Part shown: positions 27,362 to 36,567 of the stretch, in pieces | How positions within the stretch are numbered: position 1 is the first letter of the stretch | Layout: every line of letters begins with the position of its first letter | NCBI RefSeq assembly: GCF_000407445.1 | Contig: NZ_ASWB01000002.1 | Location: forward strand, 310,001 to 374,000 | Direction: 5' to 3' | From: Enterococcus moraviensis ATCC BAA-383 | GTDB lineage: Bacteria > Bacillota > Bacilli > Lactobacillales > Enterococcaceae | Length of the DNA stretch: 64,000 nucleotides | The notes under the pieces: model-generated | Databases searched by the model: none | Seen by the model: only the letters and a program-made list of their open reading frames with translations | Told to the model about the DNA's origin: nothing | Translations under genes and position numbers: made by a program

Positions 27362-28429
27362 ATGAATGAAACTGTTGTAGTGAAACCAGAAGAATTGCAT
27401 GAATTGATCGAAAAAAAATTAACGACAGCTGGTTTAAAATCAGAACATGCAAATGAAGTGGCGACACATTTGGTATTTGCGGATGCATGTGGTATCCACT
27501 CGCATGGAGCTGTTAGAGTGGAATACTATGCGGAACAAATCGATAAAGGCGGCGTAACACTTGATCCAAAAATAGAATTTGAAGAGACTGGACCAAGTTC
27601 AGGAATTGTTCACGGGAAAAATGGAGCAGGGCAATTCGTTGCAGATGTAGGGTTAGGTTATGCCATTGATATGGCAAAAAAATCAGGTGTAGCGGCTGTT
27701 GGAATCTCTAAAATAAGCCACAGCGGAGCATTATCCTATTATGTTAAAAAAGCTGCGCAACAAGATTTAATTGCAATTGCAATGTGTCAATCAGATCCGA
27801 TGGTTGTACCATTTGGTGGAAAAGAAAACTATTTTGGAACAAATCCAATCGCATTTGCGGCTCCTAGAAAAGACCACGAGCCTGTAGTTTTTGATATGGC
27901 AACAACAGTTCAAGCGTGGGGCAAAGTACTAGATGCCCGTTCTAAAAATAAAGATATACCTAATACATGGGCAGTTGATAAAGACGGAAAGCCTACAACT
28001 GATCCTCATAAAGTCAACGGATTATTACCGATAGCAGGACCAAAAGGGTATGGTTTGATGATGATGGTAGATATTTTATCTGGTATGCTTCTAGGATTAC
28101 CATTTGGAAAACACGTTTCTTCAATGTATGACGATATAAGCAAAGGCCGTAATGTTGGTCAAATGTACATTTTGATCGATCCAAAACGTTTTACTGATTT
28201 AGATATGTTTAAAGAATCAGTAGATGGTATGGTGGATGAGTTACATGAGATTCCAGCAGCCGATGGATTTGAACAAGTATATTATCCAGGAGAAATCAAT
28301 CAAATCAATTATGAAAAATCAATGACTGATGGTATCGACATCGTCAAAGATATTTATGATTATTTAAAGAGTGATACTCTACATTTTGATCGATATGAGA
28401 ATACAAATGCCTTTGGTGAGAAAAAATAA
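27362..28429 (+). CDS. allD: ureidoglycolate dehydrogenase, paralogue 1
   Basis: 355 aa, Ldh2/malate-dehydrogenase-like family. Oxidises (S)-ureidoglycolate to oxalurate with NAD(P). Typical AllD stretches are GIHSHGAVRVEYYAEQI, GISKISHSGALSYYV, MCQSDPMVVPFGG, FGTNPIAFAAP, FDMATTVQAWGKVLDARS and AGPKGYGLMMMVDILSGMLLGLPFGKHVSSMYDD. Catalytic His is in the HSHG/SHSG regions. It is followed 30 nt later by a second, full-length paralogue. In this copy the second residue of the HSHG-preceding motif is DACGIHSHG instead of DARGIHSHG. Confidence 0.9.
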   Translation: MNETVVVKPEELHELIEKKLTTAGLKSEHANEVATHLVFADACGIHSHGAVRVEYYAEQIDKGGVTLDPKIEFEETGPSSGIVHGKNGAGQFVADVGLGYAIDMAKKSGVAAVGISKISHSGALSYYVKKAAQQDLIAIAMCQSDPMVVPFGGKENYFGTNPIAFAAPRKDHEPVVFDMATTVQAWGKVLDARSKNKDIPNTWAVDKDGKPTTDPHKVNGLLPIAGPKGYGLMMMVDILSGMLLGLPFGKHVSSMYDDISKGRNVGQMYILIDPKRFTDLDMFKESVDGMVDELHEIPAADGFEQVYYPGEINQINYEKSMTDGIDIVKDIYDYLKSDTLHFDRYENTNAFGEKK

Positions 28430-28459
28430 ATTTTTTCAAATAAAGGGGAGTGCTCTACA

Positions 28460-29509
28460 ATGAGAGTAAAAAAAGCAGATTTACATCAATTAATCCAAAA
28501 CAAAATACAAAAAGCTGGTTTGTCAGAAGAACATGCAGGAATCGTAAGTGATGTTTTAACATTTGCAGATGCAAGAGGAATTCATTCTCATGGTGCAATG
28601 CGTGTAGAATATTATTCAGAAAGAATTGCAAAAGGCGGTATCACAAATGAGCCTACGTTTTCATTTGACCAAACAGCTCCTAGTTGTGGTATGTTTGAAG
28701 GGGATAATGGTTCTGGTTTTGTTGCGGCAAAAAAGGCGATGGATCTTGCAATTGAAATGGCAAAGAAAAATGGTGTAGCAGTTGTTGGTGTACGGAACAT
28801 CTCTCATAGTGGGGCACTTGCCTACTATGTTGAAAGAGCTGCAGAACAAAATATGGTTGCTCTTTCGGTGTGTCAATCGGATCCAATGGTTGTGCCATTT
28901 GGTGGAAGTGAACCATACTTTGGTACGAATCCAATTGCATTTGCGGCACCGAGTAATGATGACCGTGTGATTACGTTTGATATGGCCACAACCGTTCAAG
29001 CGTGGGGCAAAATATTACATGCTCGTTCTAAAAAAGAAGCGATACCAGATACATGGGCAGTGGATGCTCAAGGAAATCCAACAACAGATTCTACTGCTGT
29101 TAATGCGTTATTACCAATAGCAGGACCAAAAGGGTATGGTTTGATGATGATGGTAGATATCTTATCCGGTGTTTTACTAGGCGTGCCATTTGGCAAACAC
29201 GTTTCTTCCATGTATCATGATTTATCTAAAGGTCGTGAATTAGGCCAACTTCATATTGTGATCAATCCAGAATTTTTTATTGGACTAGATACTTTTAAAA
29301 AGAGTATTTCAACAATGCTCGATGAATTGAAAGAAATCAGCCCAAGTCCTGGATTCACTGAAGTAAATTATCCGGGTGAACGAGGAAGAGCTCGTGAAAA
29401 AAATTATGAAGAAAATGGTATTGAAATTGTTGATGATATCTATGAGTACTTAATCAGTGATGATATCCATTACGATCGTTATGATCATAAAAATAAGTTT
29501 GCAGAATAA
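28460..29509 (+). CDS. allD: ureidoglycolate dehydrogenase, paralogue 2
   Basis: 349 aa, same family and same motifs as the gene just upstream (DARGIHSHGAMRVEYYSERI, VRNISHSGALAYYV, CQSDPMVVPFGGSEPYFGTNPIAFAAP, AGPKGYGLMMMVDILSGVLLGVPFGKHVSSMYHD). Its length and C-terminus (GIEIVDDIYEYLISDD) are closer to E. coli AllD as I recall it than paralogue 1. Both copies look intact, so either dosage or different substrates (for example another 2-hydroxyacid) is possible. Good AAAGGGGAG ribosome site. Confidence 0.9.
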   Translation: MRVKKADLHQLIQNKIQKAGLSEEHAGIVSDVLTFADARGIHSHGAMRVEYYSERIAKGGITNEPTFSFDQTAPSCGMFEGDNGSGFVAAKKAMDLAIEMAKKNGVAVVGVRNISHSGALAYYVERAAEQNMVALSVCQSDPMVVPFGGSEPYFGTNPIAFAAPSNDDRVITFDMATTVQAWGKILHARSKKEAIPDTWAVDAQGNPTTDSTAVNALLPIAGPKGYGLMMMVDILSGVLLGVPFGKHVSSMYHDLSKGRELGQLHIVINPEFFIGLDTFKKSISTMLDELKEISPSPGFTEVNYPGERGRAREKNYEENGIEIVDDIYEYLISDDIHYDRYDHKNKFAE

Positions 29510-29689
29510 ATTTTAATAAATAAAATTTCTAGTTTTGCAAGTTAGTACTACACTCTGTTCCAGTTCAATTTATCTGGCAGAGTTGAACGAGCGCACTACA
29601 CATTTGCTTTCATTAGTTGTTAAACGATTGAAAAATGCAAAATGTAGTAAGGCGAGCCGTTGTTACCTATAATTCAAGGAGGAATTTCA

Positions 29690-31447
29690 ATGCTGCATAC
29701 AATTATTAAAGCAAATAGCTATCAAGATTCTATTGTACTGATGCTATTAACGAACAAACTAAATACAATCGATGGTGTTCACAATGTTTCTGTAATGATG
29801 GGAACACCAGCCAATAAAGACATCTTCAAAACAGGTGGGTTGTACACGGAAGAGCTAGAAAAAGCTTCTTCTAATGATATGGTAATCGTATTAGACATTG
29901 AAGATGACTCATTGATTGATCAAGTATTGACAGAAATTGATGTATTTTTAGAAGAACAAACAAAAGGCGGCAGAGATGCTTCGGGCGAAGAAGTCGTAAA
30001 AACGTGGGATAAAGCTTTTGAGCTTGGGAAAGATGCTGGCGTAGTTGTTTTCTCTATTCCTGGTACCCATGCAGCACTTGAAATTGAAAAAGCGTTAGAT
30101 GAAGGCAAACATGTTTTCTGTTTTAGCGATAATGTTGCAATTGAAGATGAAAAACGCTTAAAAGAAAAAGCGCATGATGCAGGTTTGCTATTAATGGGAC
30201 CAGACTGCGGAACAGGTATTATCAATGGTATTCCTGTGGCATTCACAAATGCTGTTCGTAAAGGTAAAATCGGCGTTGTTGGTGCTTCTGGTACAGGGAT
30301 TCAAGAAGTAACGACGATCATCCACAAATTAGGTGGCGGCGTGACGAATGCAATCGGGACTGGCGGACGTGATTTAAAAGCTGAAATCGGCGGAATCACT
30401 TTAAAAGACAGCATCATGACATTAGAGAAAGACCCTAACACAGAAGTGGTTGTAGTAATCTCTAAACCACCTGCACCAGAAGTTCGTGATGAAGTCTTAA
30501 ATCTTTTAAGAAGTATTTCAAAACCTGCTGTAACGATTTTCCTAGGCGAAAAACCAACGTCTCATGAAGAAAATCTTTATCGTGCTTATACTTTAGAAGA
30601 AGCAGCTCAAACGGCTGTTCAATTATTGAATAAAGAAAATGTTCAAGCTGTGAAAGAAACATTAACAGTTCCTGCTCATTCTTTTAAACCAAAACAAAAA
30701 TTTGTTAAAGGTTTATACTCTGGTGGAACTCTTGCTTATGAAGCAGCAATGTTGATCAAAGAAGGTTTAGCATTAACAGGTGACGAACATGCGCCAGAAG
30801 GCTTTATCTTAAAAAATCAAGGACATGAGATTATTGACTTAGGAGACGATGTTTATACACAAGGGAAACCTCATCCAATGATCGATCCATCAAAACGTAA
30901 AGAAATGTTGGAAGAATCTGGAAAAGATCCTGAAACAGCAATCATTTTATTAGATGTTGTATTAGGGTACGGCTCTCATGCAAATATGGCACAAGAATTG
31001 GCACCAACTATCAAAGAAATCAAAGCAAATGCGAAAGCTGAAGGCAGAGAATTATTTGTGATCAGTACGATTGTGGGAACGGACGAAGATCCTCAAAACA
31101 TTCATGAGCAAGAAACAATCATGAAAGAGGCGGGTGTTATTCTTTGTGATAGTAACGCACAAGCAGTACGTTTAGCATTGGCTATTTTAGATCATCCATT
31201 GACACAAACAGATAAAGCAATCGAAGCTGCACCAGCAGTAAATCCAGTTACAATTGAGCCAACAGAAGCAATGTTAGCATTATTGACAAACCAAGGATTT
31301 ATCAACGTTGGTTTACGTAGTTTCTCAGAAGCAATCATTAACCATGGTGGTAAAGTAGTCCAGTATGACTGGCAACCAGTTGCAGGCGGAAACATTACAC
31401 TGCAAAAAGCATTACAGTTCTTAAATAAAGTAGCATTAGCTAAATAG
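29690..31447 (+). CDS. allF: oxamate carbamoyltransferase subunit AllF (FdrA family)
   Basis: 585 aa, acyl-CoA-synthetase-like (succinyl-CoA synthetase alpha type) protein, formerly FdrA. Features: MGPDCGTGIINGIP, GKIGVVGASGTGIQEVTTIIHKLGGGVTNAIGTGGRDL, VVVISKPPAPEVRDEV and LLDVVLGYGSHANMA. E. coli AllFGH was shown to convert oxalurate plus phosphate to oxamate and carbamoyl phosphate, ending anaerobic allantoin breakdown. ATG 29690 chosen (AAGGAGG 7 nt upstream) over the frame's 29660. Runs directly into allG, allH and allK. Confidence 0.9.
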   Translation: MLHTIIKANSYQDSIVLMLLTNKLNTIDGVHNVSVMMGTPANKDIFKTGGLYTEELEKASSNDMVIVLDIEDDSLIDQVLTEIDVFLEEQTKGGRDASGEEVVKTWDKAFELGKDAGVVVFSIPGTHAALEIEKALDEGKHVFCFSDNVAIEDEKRLKEKAHDAGLLLMGPDCGTGIINGIPVAFTNAVRKGKIGVVGASGTGIQEVTTIIHKLGGGVTNAIGTGGRDLKAEIGGITLKDSIMTLEKDPNTEVVVVISKPPAPEVRDEVLNLLRSISKPAVTIFLGEKPTSHEENLYRAYTLEEAAQTAVQLLNKENVQAVKETLTVPAHSFKPKQKFVKGLYSGGTLAYEAAMLIKEGLALTGDEHAPEGFILKNQGHEIIDLGDDVYTQGKPHPMIDPSKRKEMLEESGKDPETAIILLDVVLGYGSHANMAQELAPTIKEIKANAKAEGRELFVISTIVGTDEDPQNIHEQETIMKEAGVILCDSNAQAVRLALAILDHPLTQTDKAIEAAPAVNPVTIEPTEAMLALLTNQGFINVGLRSFSEAIINHGGKVVQYDWQPVAGGNITLQKALQFLNKVALAK

Positions 31448-31462
31448 GGGAGAATAAATCAA

Positions 31463-32731
31463 ATGGCATATAAAACAATCGATGAAGCAAACCAAGCGGT
31501 AGCAGCAAAAATCGTTGCTGGTTCTCCTTTCTTATTAGATGTAGTCCCAGCAAATTCAGTAATCGAAGAATTGAATGAAGGAAAAGTCTTATTACATGCA
31601 GGACCACCAATCACTTACGATAAAATGGTCGATCCTATTCAAGGCGCTTGTGTAGGTGCAGTTTTATTTGAAGAATGGTGTGAAACAGAAGAAGAAGCTA
31701 GAAAATTGCTAGAATCTGGTGAAGTAAAATTAATTCCATGTCATCACGTAAATGCAGTTGGACCAATGGGTGGTATCACTTCAGGAAACATGGCAGTCTT
31801 AGTTGTTGAAAATAAAACAGATGGCAACCGTGCATTTTGTACGATGAACGAAGGTATTGGAGCAGTATTACGCTTTGGTGCTTATTCTGACGAAGTAATT
31901 ACTCGTTTAAGATGGATGAGAGATACTTTGGCACCTGTTTTAAGTGCAGCATTAAAAACAAAAGAAGACGGCTTAAACATCAATGTATTGGTTGCTAAAG
32001 CAATTGCTATGGGGGATGAATTCCACCAACGTAATATTGCAGCATCATTAGCATTTTTAAAAGAAATGGCTCCAATCATCGTTGGCCTAACTGAAATCGA
32101 TCAAACAAAACGTGAAGAAGTGGTTCAATTCTTAGCGGATACAGATCAATTTTTCTTGAATATCATGATGGCTTCTGCAAAAGCTGTTATGGATGGTGCA
32201 AGACAAATACAAGAAGGAACAATCGTTACAGCAATGTGCCGAAATGGTTATGAATTTGGTATTCGGATTGCTGGAATGGGAGACGAATGGTTTACAGGAC
32301 CAGTCAACACACCTCAAGGACTTTATTTTTCAGGATTTAGTGAAGCAGATGCCGCTCCAGATATGGGTGACAGTGCTATTACTGAAACGTTCGGTGTTGG
32401 TGGTATGGCAATGATCGCGGCTCCTGCAGTAACCCGTTTCGTCGGCTCAGGCGGTTTTTATGACGCGTTGAATACAAGTAATGAAATGACGGAAATCTGT
32501 ATTGACACAAACCCGAATTTCCCAGTTCCAACTTGGGACTTTAAAGGCATTTGTTTAGGTATCGATGCAAGAAAAGTTGTAGAAACAGGAATTCTTCCGG
32601 TAATTAACACAGGAATTGCAAACAAAAAAGCTGGGTTGGGTCAAATCGGTGCAGGTACTGTGACACCTCCAATCGATTGCTTTGAAAAAGCCGTTTTAGC
32701 GTATGCAAAAAAATTAGGTTTTACAGAATAA
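31463..32731 (+). CDS. allG: oxamate carbamoyltransferase subunit AllG (YlbE, DUF1116)
   Basis: 422 aa. DUF1116 stretches include AGPPITYDKMVDPIQGACVGAVLFEEW, HHVNAVGPMGGITSGNMAV, TMNEGIGAVLRFGAYS and MGDEFHQRNIAASLAF. Formerly YlbE. It lies between the AllF and AllH genes in the same order as in E. coli, with 15-nt and 12-nt gaps, so the three chains are probably made together. Confidence 0.9.
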   Translation: MAYKTIDEANQAVAAKIVAGSPFLLDVVPANSVIEELNEGKVLLHAGPPITYDKMVDPIQGACVGAVLFEEWCETEEEARKLLESGEVKLIPCHHVNAVGPMGGITSGNMAVLVVENKTDGNRAFCTMNEGIGAVLRFGAYSDEVITRLRWMRDTLAPVLSAALKTKEDGLNINVLVAKAIAMGDEFHQRNIAASLAFLKEMAPIIVGLTEIDQTKREEVVQFLADTDQFFLNIMMASAKAVMDGARQIQEGTIVTAMCRNGYEFGIRIAGMGDEWFTGPVNTPQGLYFSGFSEADAAPDMGDSAITETFGVGGMAMIAAPAVTRFVGSGGFYDALNTSNEMTEICIDTNPNFPVPTWDFKGICLGIDARKVVETGILPVINTGIANKKAGLGQIGAGTVTPPIDCFEKAVLAYAKKLGFTE

Positions 32732-32743
32732 AAGGGGAAAATA

Positions 32744-33586
32744 GTGTTTGTTAATGCTTGTTTTATAGATCAAAATCTTTTGATAGATAATAGTGAAGAA
32801 ACAAATTGGCATGTTCATAGCAAATATAAAAATAGCTTTAATATTCAAGATGAAAGGAAACAAACGTTAGTGGTCGTTACGACCACTAACTATCCTTTTA
32901 TGCCAAACGGTATTTATTTGGAAGCAGTTGATTTCTCACGATTATTAGGAACAGTTGAAATCGGAGAGACAATAACTTGGAAACAAAATAGCTTACATTT
33001 TTCTAAGAATCATCTATTTTTGATGCATGGAAAGACGTATTCATCAGTTGTAGAAATAACACAGAAGATATGTAAAGCGAGTCAAGAAAAGCTATTTTCG
33101 TATACAAATACAATACTCAAAGAAACTGGCAGTCAGAATACTCTAGCTCAATTTATCGAAGCAAGACATCCGTTTAGTGAAGCCATTCAATTATTATGTC
33201 AAGAAGAGAGTATACAGCAAAAAAAGGGTCTGAATTTTCTTTTAGGCAGAGGGGCAGGACTAACGCCGTCTGGTGATGATATGATCGTGGGGCATCTCGC
33301 TGCACGGTTCTTATTAAAAAAGGAACACCCAATATTAACGAACTTACTTACTGAACTGTTAACAGAGCAGTCTTTAACGACAGATATCAGCAAGCATTAT
33401 TTGTTGTGCGCAATATCAGGTCGTTTTAGTGAGCCAGTCCTAAGATTGGTAGCGGTATTAATGTCAGAAAGTAAAGAAGAACAAATTGAAAGTATTGTAA
33501 AATCGGTCATTGCTGTAGGTCATACATCAGGTGTTGATTTATTAGCAGGTTTTTTAACAACAATCAAAGTACTTAGCGCTAGCTGA
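32744..33586 (+). CDS. allH: oxamate carbamoyltransferase subunit AllH (YlbF, DUF2877)
   Basis: 280 aa. Signature LLGRGAGLTPSGDDMIVGHLAA is the DUF2877 core. GTG start supported by AAGGGGAA upstream; no nearby ATG in frame. Last of the AllFGH set, 12 nt before allK. The N-terminal 100 residues are poorly conserved-looking compared with the core. Confidence 0.85.
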   Translation: MFVNACFIDQNLLIDNSEETNWHVHSKYKNSFNIQDERKQTLVVVTTTNYPFMPNGIYLEAVDFSRLLGTVEIGETITWKQNSLHFSKNHLFLMHGKTYSSVVEITQKICKASQEKLFSYTNTILKETGSQNTLAQFIEARHPFSEAIQLLCQEESIQQKKGLNFLLGRGAGLTPSGDDMIVGHLAARFLLKKEHPILTNLLTELLTEQSLTTDISKHYLLCAISGRFSEPVLRLVAVLMSESKEEQIESIVKSVIAVGHTSGVDLLAGFLTTIKVLSAS

Positions 33587-33598
33587 AGGAGGATTTTT

Positions 33599-34537
33599 AT
33601 GGCAAATCGTGTCGTAATCGCATTGGGAGGCAATGCAATTTTAAAACCAAATCAAGAAGCAACACTAGAGGTACAATTAGAAAATGTTAAAGTCAGTGCA
33701 GAACTGGTTGCGAAAATAGAAGAAATCGATTATGAAATCGTTTTAACTCACGGGAATGGTCCGCAAGTTGGAAATATTTTAAGACAAAATGAGGAAGCAA
33801 AAGATGTTGTTCCGCCATTTCCTTTAGATGTTTGTAATGCAGAATCTCAAGGGTTTATTGGATATATGTTGGAACAAAGTTTGAAAAATTCATTAGAAAC
33901 AAAAGGATTGACGAGCAATGTAATCACGTTATTGACTCAAACTGAAGTGTCGGCTGATGATGAAGCATTCAATCATCCAAACAAACCAATCGGAATTTTT
34001 TATTCTGAAGAAGAAGCTAAAAAAATGGAACAAGAAAAAAATTGGGTGATGATGGAAGATGCTGGCCGTGGTTACCGCCGCGTTGTTCCGTCTCCACAAC
34101 CAAAAGCTATTCATGGTGTAGATGCAATTGTTAATTTACTAAACAGAAATACAATCGTAATCGCAGGCGGAGGCGGGGGAATTCCAGTTGTCCGTGATCA
34201 AGATGGGTTATTAAAAGGAATCGAAGCAGTGATTGACAAAGACCGTACGGGTAAAAAACTTGCAGAACAAATCGATGCGAATGTCTTTATGATGCTGACA
34301 GATGTAAGCAATGTTTATATCAATTATGGTAAAGAAAATCAAGAGAAACTAGAAACAATTTCCGTAAAACAAGCGCAACAATATATGGATGAAGGTCATT
34401 TTGCAGATGGTAGTATGGGACCTAAGATGGAAGCGGCAATCGGATTTGCATCACAAGGTAAAACAGCCATTATTTGTTCTTTAGAAGAAGCTGATCAAGC
34501 TTTATTAGGAAGAGCAGGAACAAGAATTACAGGTTAA
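33599..34537 (+). CDS. allK: catabolic carbamate kinase
   Basis: 312 aa amino-acid-kinase fold. Uses the carbamoyl phosphate released by AllFGH to make ATP, leaving CO2 and ammonia. Family motifs: VVIALGGNAIL, LTHGNGPQVGNI, DVCNAESQGFIGYML, GRGYRRVVPSPQP, IAGGGGGIPV, DKDRTGKKLAEQI and DGSMGPKMEAAIGF. AAGGAGG ribosome site. It could act as ArcC elsewhere, but its place directly after allFGH and before a strong terminator points to the AllK role. Confidence 0.93.
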   Translation: MANRVVIALGGNAILKPNQEATLEVQLENVKVSAELVAKIEEIDYEIVLTHGNGPQVGNILRQNEEAKDVVPPFPLDVCNAESQGFIGYMLEQSLKNSLETKGLTSNVITLLTQTEVSADDEAFNHPNKPIGIFYSEEEAKKMEQEKNWVMMEDAGRGYRRVVPSPQPKAIHGVDAIVNLLNRNTIVIAGGGGGIPVVRDQDGLLKGIEAVIDKDRTGKKLAEQIDANVFMMLTDVSNVYINYGKENQEKLETISVKQAQQYMDEGHFADGSMGPKMEAAIGFASQGKTAIICSLEEADQALLGRAGTRITG

Positions 34538-34548
34538 ATAGTTGTAAA

Positions 34549-34594
34549 AAGAAGTTGAAAGAAACGATTTAAGTTTCTTTCAACTTCTTCTTTT
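34549..34594. terminator. bidirectional terminator between allK and pucR
   Basis: Perfect 17-bp stem, arms 34549-34565 and 34573-34589 with a 7-nt loop, T-rich tract on the right and A-rich on the left. It separates convergent allK and pucR; the pucR stop codon lies in its T-tract. Confidence 0.88.
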
Positions 34595-36233
34595 ATTGAT
34601 GTTGGTTCGAACGTTCAGACAGCTCCAAAGCTAAACGTAAATTTAGACTATTTGTTGGGTCTTGAATATTTTTACCAAGTAATTTTGCACAATGATCGAT
34701 TCTATATTTGATTGTATTTCGGTGCAAATACATTTCCTTTGCAGTTTTTGATATTTCACATTGAAAACTTAAATAACATTGCAACGTTTTACGAAGTTCA
34801 ATGAACGAATCTTCAACAGGATAAGCGAGCTCTTTTAAAGTCGTTTCACAGAAATAGTGAATATCCTCAAGACTCATTTTTTCAAATAGACTTTTCATTC
34901 CTTTCGGGTGATAACGATGGGTTAATGGTACATTCGTCATCGTCAACATTTCTTCATACGCAGTTTTGGCTTCAATGAAAGAGCTGGCGATTTGTTCGAT
35001 TGTTTCATATAAATTACCTAAAGCAAATGTTAAAGTTATTGGAAGTTTTTCAGATAATTCTAAAGATAGTTCACTTAAAATTTTTTCTAAGTCTTCTACT
35101 CTACTTTGGATCAAAATCGCTAAATGATTTGTATTCTTTACCTTGAAGATACTAATATGTTTAATTCTAGGTGGCAATGTTTCTGACAGCCATTGAAAAG
35201 CAACGTCACTTTCTTCTTGTTGGTATTTAATCTTGGTCGCAGTTGTTATAGTTTGATTGCAAACGGCGTAGACAACTTGATACTGTGTGCTTTTCTTTAA
35301 GCCGTAGTTTGTACCTAAATCAAGCCAATCACGTCTAGACTGATGAGGCGTTTGTTGATATTCAATTAGTTGACTCAAAAAGTCACTTTTGAGAAAATCA
35401 AGAGACTCCTGAACTTTTTGATTTTTATACAACATAAATGATAAAACTAAACAAGCCTGTTCAACAGCAAATTCTGACATCGGATATGGAACTTGTTGTG
35501 GGTTTAAAATCAGCAAGTAATGTGGGAAATAGCTGTTTACAGTAACTGAGAATCCAGCAATTTGTAAAGGTTCTTGATTTAAATCTTTGATCATAAAGGA
35601 TGCATGACTATCTTCGTTCCAATTAGAATACTTACTGACAAGCTGTTCAACATAATACTCTGCTGGTTTTGACGTTTGGGTAAAATGTTTGGAATGAGCA
35701 ATTACTTTACGATACGGACTTAATAAAATGACAGGTGTGTTAATCATTTTGCCAAAATCAGCAATGAATCGAGCGATGCTAACATCATGGATCAGTAAAT
35801 TAGAAAAACGTTTTTGAATGTCTAAAGCATAGCTGAGTTGTTCTGTTTTGGTATCCCATAAATAATTTAGTAGTTGATGTAATAATGCACCTAATGGTTG
35901 AGTACTCGGAACTTGTACAACTGGAAAATCGATCTTATTTGCATAAGCTACTACTTCAGGATCAATCGTTTCGATGAATCGGCCGACTTTTATCCCAATA
36001 CCTGCTGCTTCTTGTTCCTTTAAAGAATCAATTAAACGGATCAACTCCTCTTGGTTATCTTTATAAACCATTGCAGTTGTTAAAAGGAAAATCTTTTTTG
36101 GAACAAAATTAGCTACATCGGGTGTTTCAGAAATTTCAATACTTTCAACAATCGTATTGGCTTTTGATGGATGAGTTAGTAATTTTAAATCAGAAAATCT
36201 TGGTATTTTTAATAAATCTTCTAAAGTAGTCAA
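34593..36233 (-). CDS. pucR: PucR-family transcriptional regulator
   Basis: 546 aa. N-terminal PucR ligand domain (about 1-125; DLLKIPRFSDLKLLTHP, EAAGIGIKVGRFIETIDPEVVAYANKIDFPVVQVP), a central CdaR GGDEF-like segment (about 280-410) and a C-terminal PucR helix-turn-helix (SKTAKEMYLHRNTIKYRIDHCAKLLG). In Bacillus PucR activates purine-catabolic genes in response to allantoin-type compounds. Here it is divergent from pucG inside the allantoin island, so it is the likely local regulator. Ribosome site TAGGAGG upstream. Confidence 0.9.
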   Translation of the reverse strand: MTTLEDLLKIPRFSDLKLLTHPSKANTIVESIEISETPDVANFVPKKIFLLTTAMVYKDNQEELIRLIDSLKEQEAAGIGIKVGRFIETIDPEVVAYANKIDFPVVQVPSTQPLGALLHQLLNYLWDTKTEQLSYALDIQKRFSNLLIHDVSIARFIADFGKMINTPVILLSPYRKVIAHSKHFTQTSKPAEYYVEQLVSKYSNWNEDSHASFMIKDLNQEPLQIAGFSVTVNSYFPHYLLILNPQQVPYPMSEFAVEQACLVLSFMLYKNQKVQESLDFLKSDFLSQLIEYQQTPHQSRRDWLDLGTNYGLKKSTQYQVVYAVCNQTITTATKIKYQQEESDVAFQWLSETLPPRIKHISIFKVKNTNHLAILIQSRVEDLEKILSELSLELSEKLPITLTFALGNLYETIEQIASSFIEAKTAYEEMLTMTNVPLTHRYHPKGMKSLFEKMSLEDIHYFCETTLKELAYPVEDSFIELRKTLQCYLSFQCEISKTAKEMYLHRNTIKYRIDHCAKLLGKNIQDPTNSLNLRLALELSERSNQHQ

Positions 36234-36567
36234 ATGGATTTCCTCCTAATAGTAAAAGCTGAATAAGCTTGTGTAGGTTTAATAAAAAATAAGCAAGTGG
36301 TATTCTATTACAAGTATGGCTTATTTTATCTTAAGATGGTAAAGAGTCATACCAAATACATCTTGCTTTGTTGGAAACTTATTTCATTTTTATGCCAAAT
36401 GATGATCATGTTGGTATTGGTTATCTCTATTCTAAATGATAGCGTATGCAGATTCAAGAAAGGTTTGTATAAAGTAACTGAAAATTCTATTTTTTTATTC
36501 AAAAGTGACAATGACTTTTTTGGATATAAGGGTAGGATGAAATTAAAACGGAAAAGAGGAGATAGTT
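36234..36567. other. divergent pucR-pucG regulatory region
   Basis: 334 bases. Heptamer AATAAGC occurs at 36262 and 36288 (each followed by TTGTG or AAGTG) and inverted as GCTTATT at 36319, forming a 9-bp inverted repeat (36286-36294 / 36319-36327). This is a candidate operator or terminator-like structure. A 99-codon + frame (36297-36596) across it has no ribosome site and overlaps pucG; not called. Confidence 0.45.
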
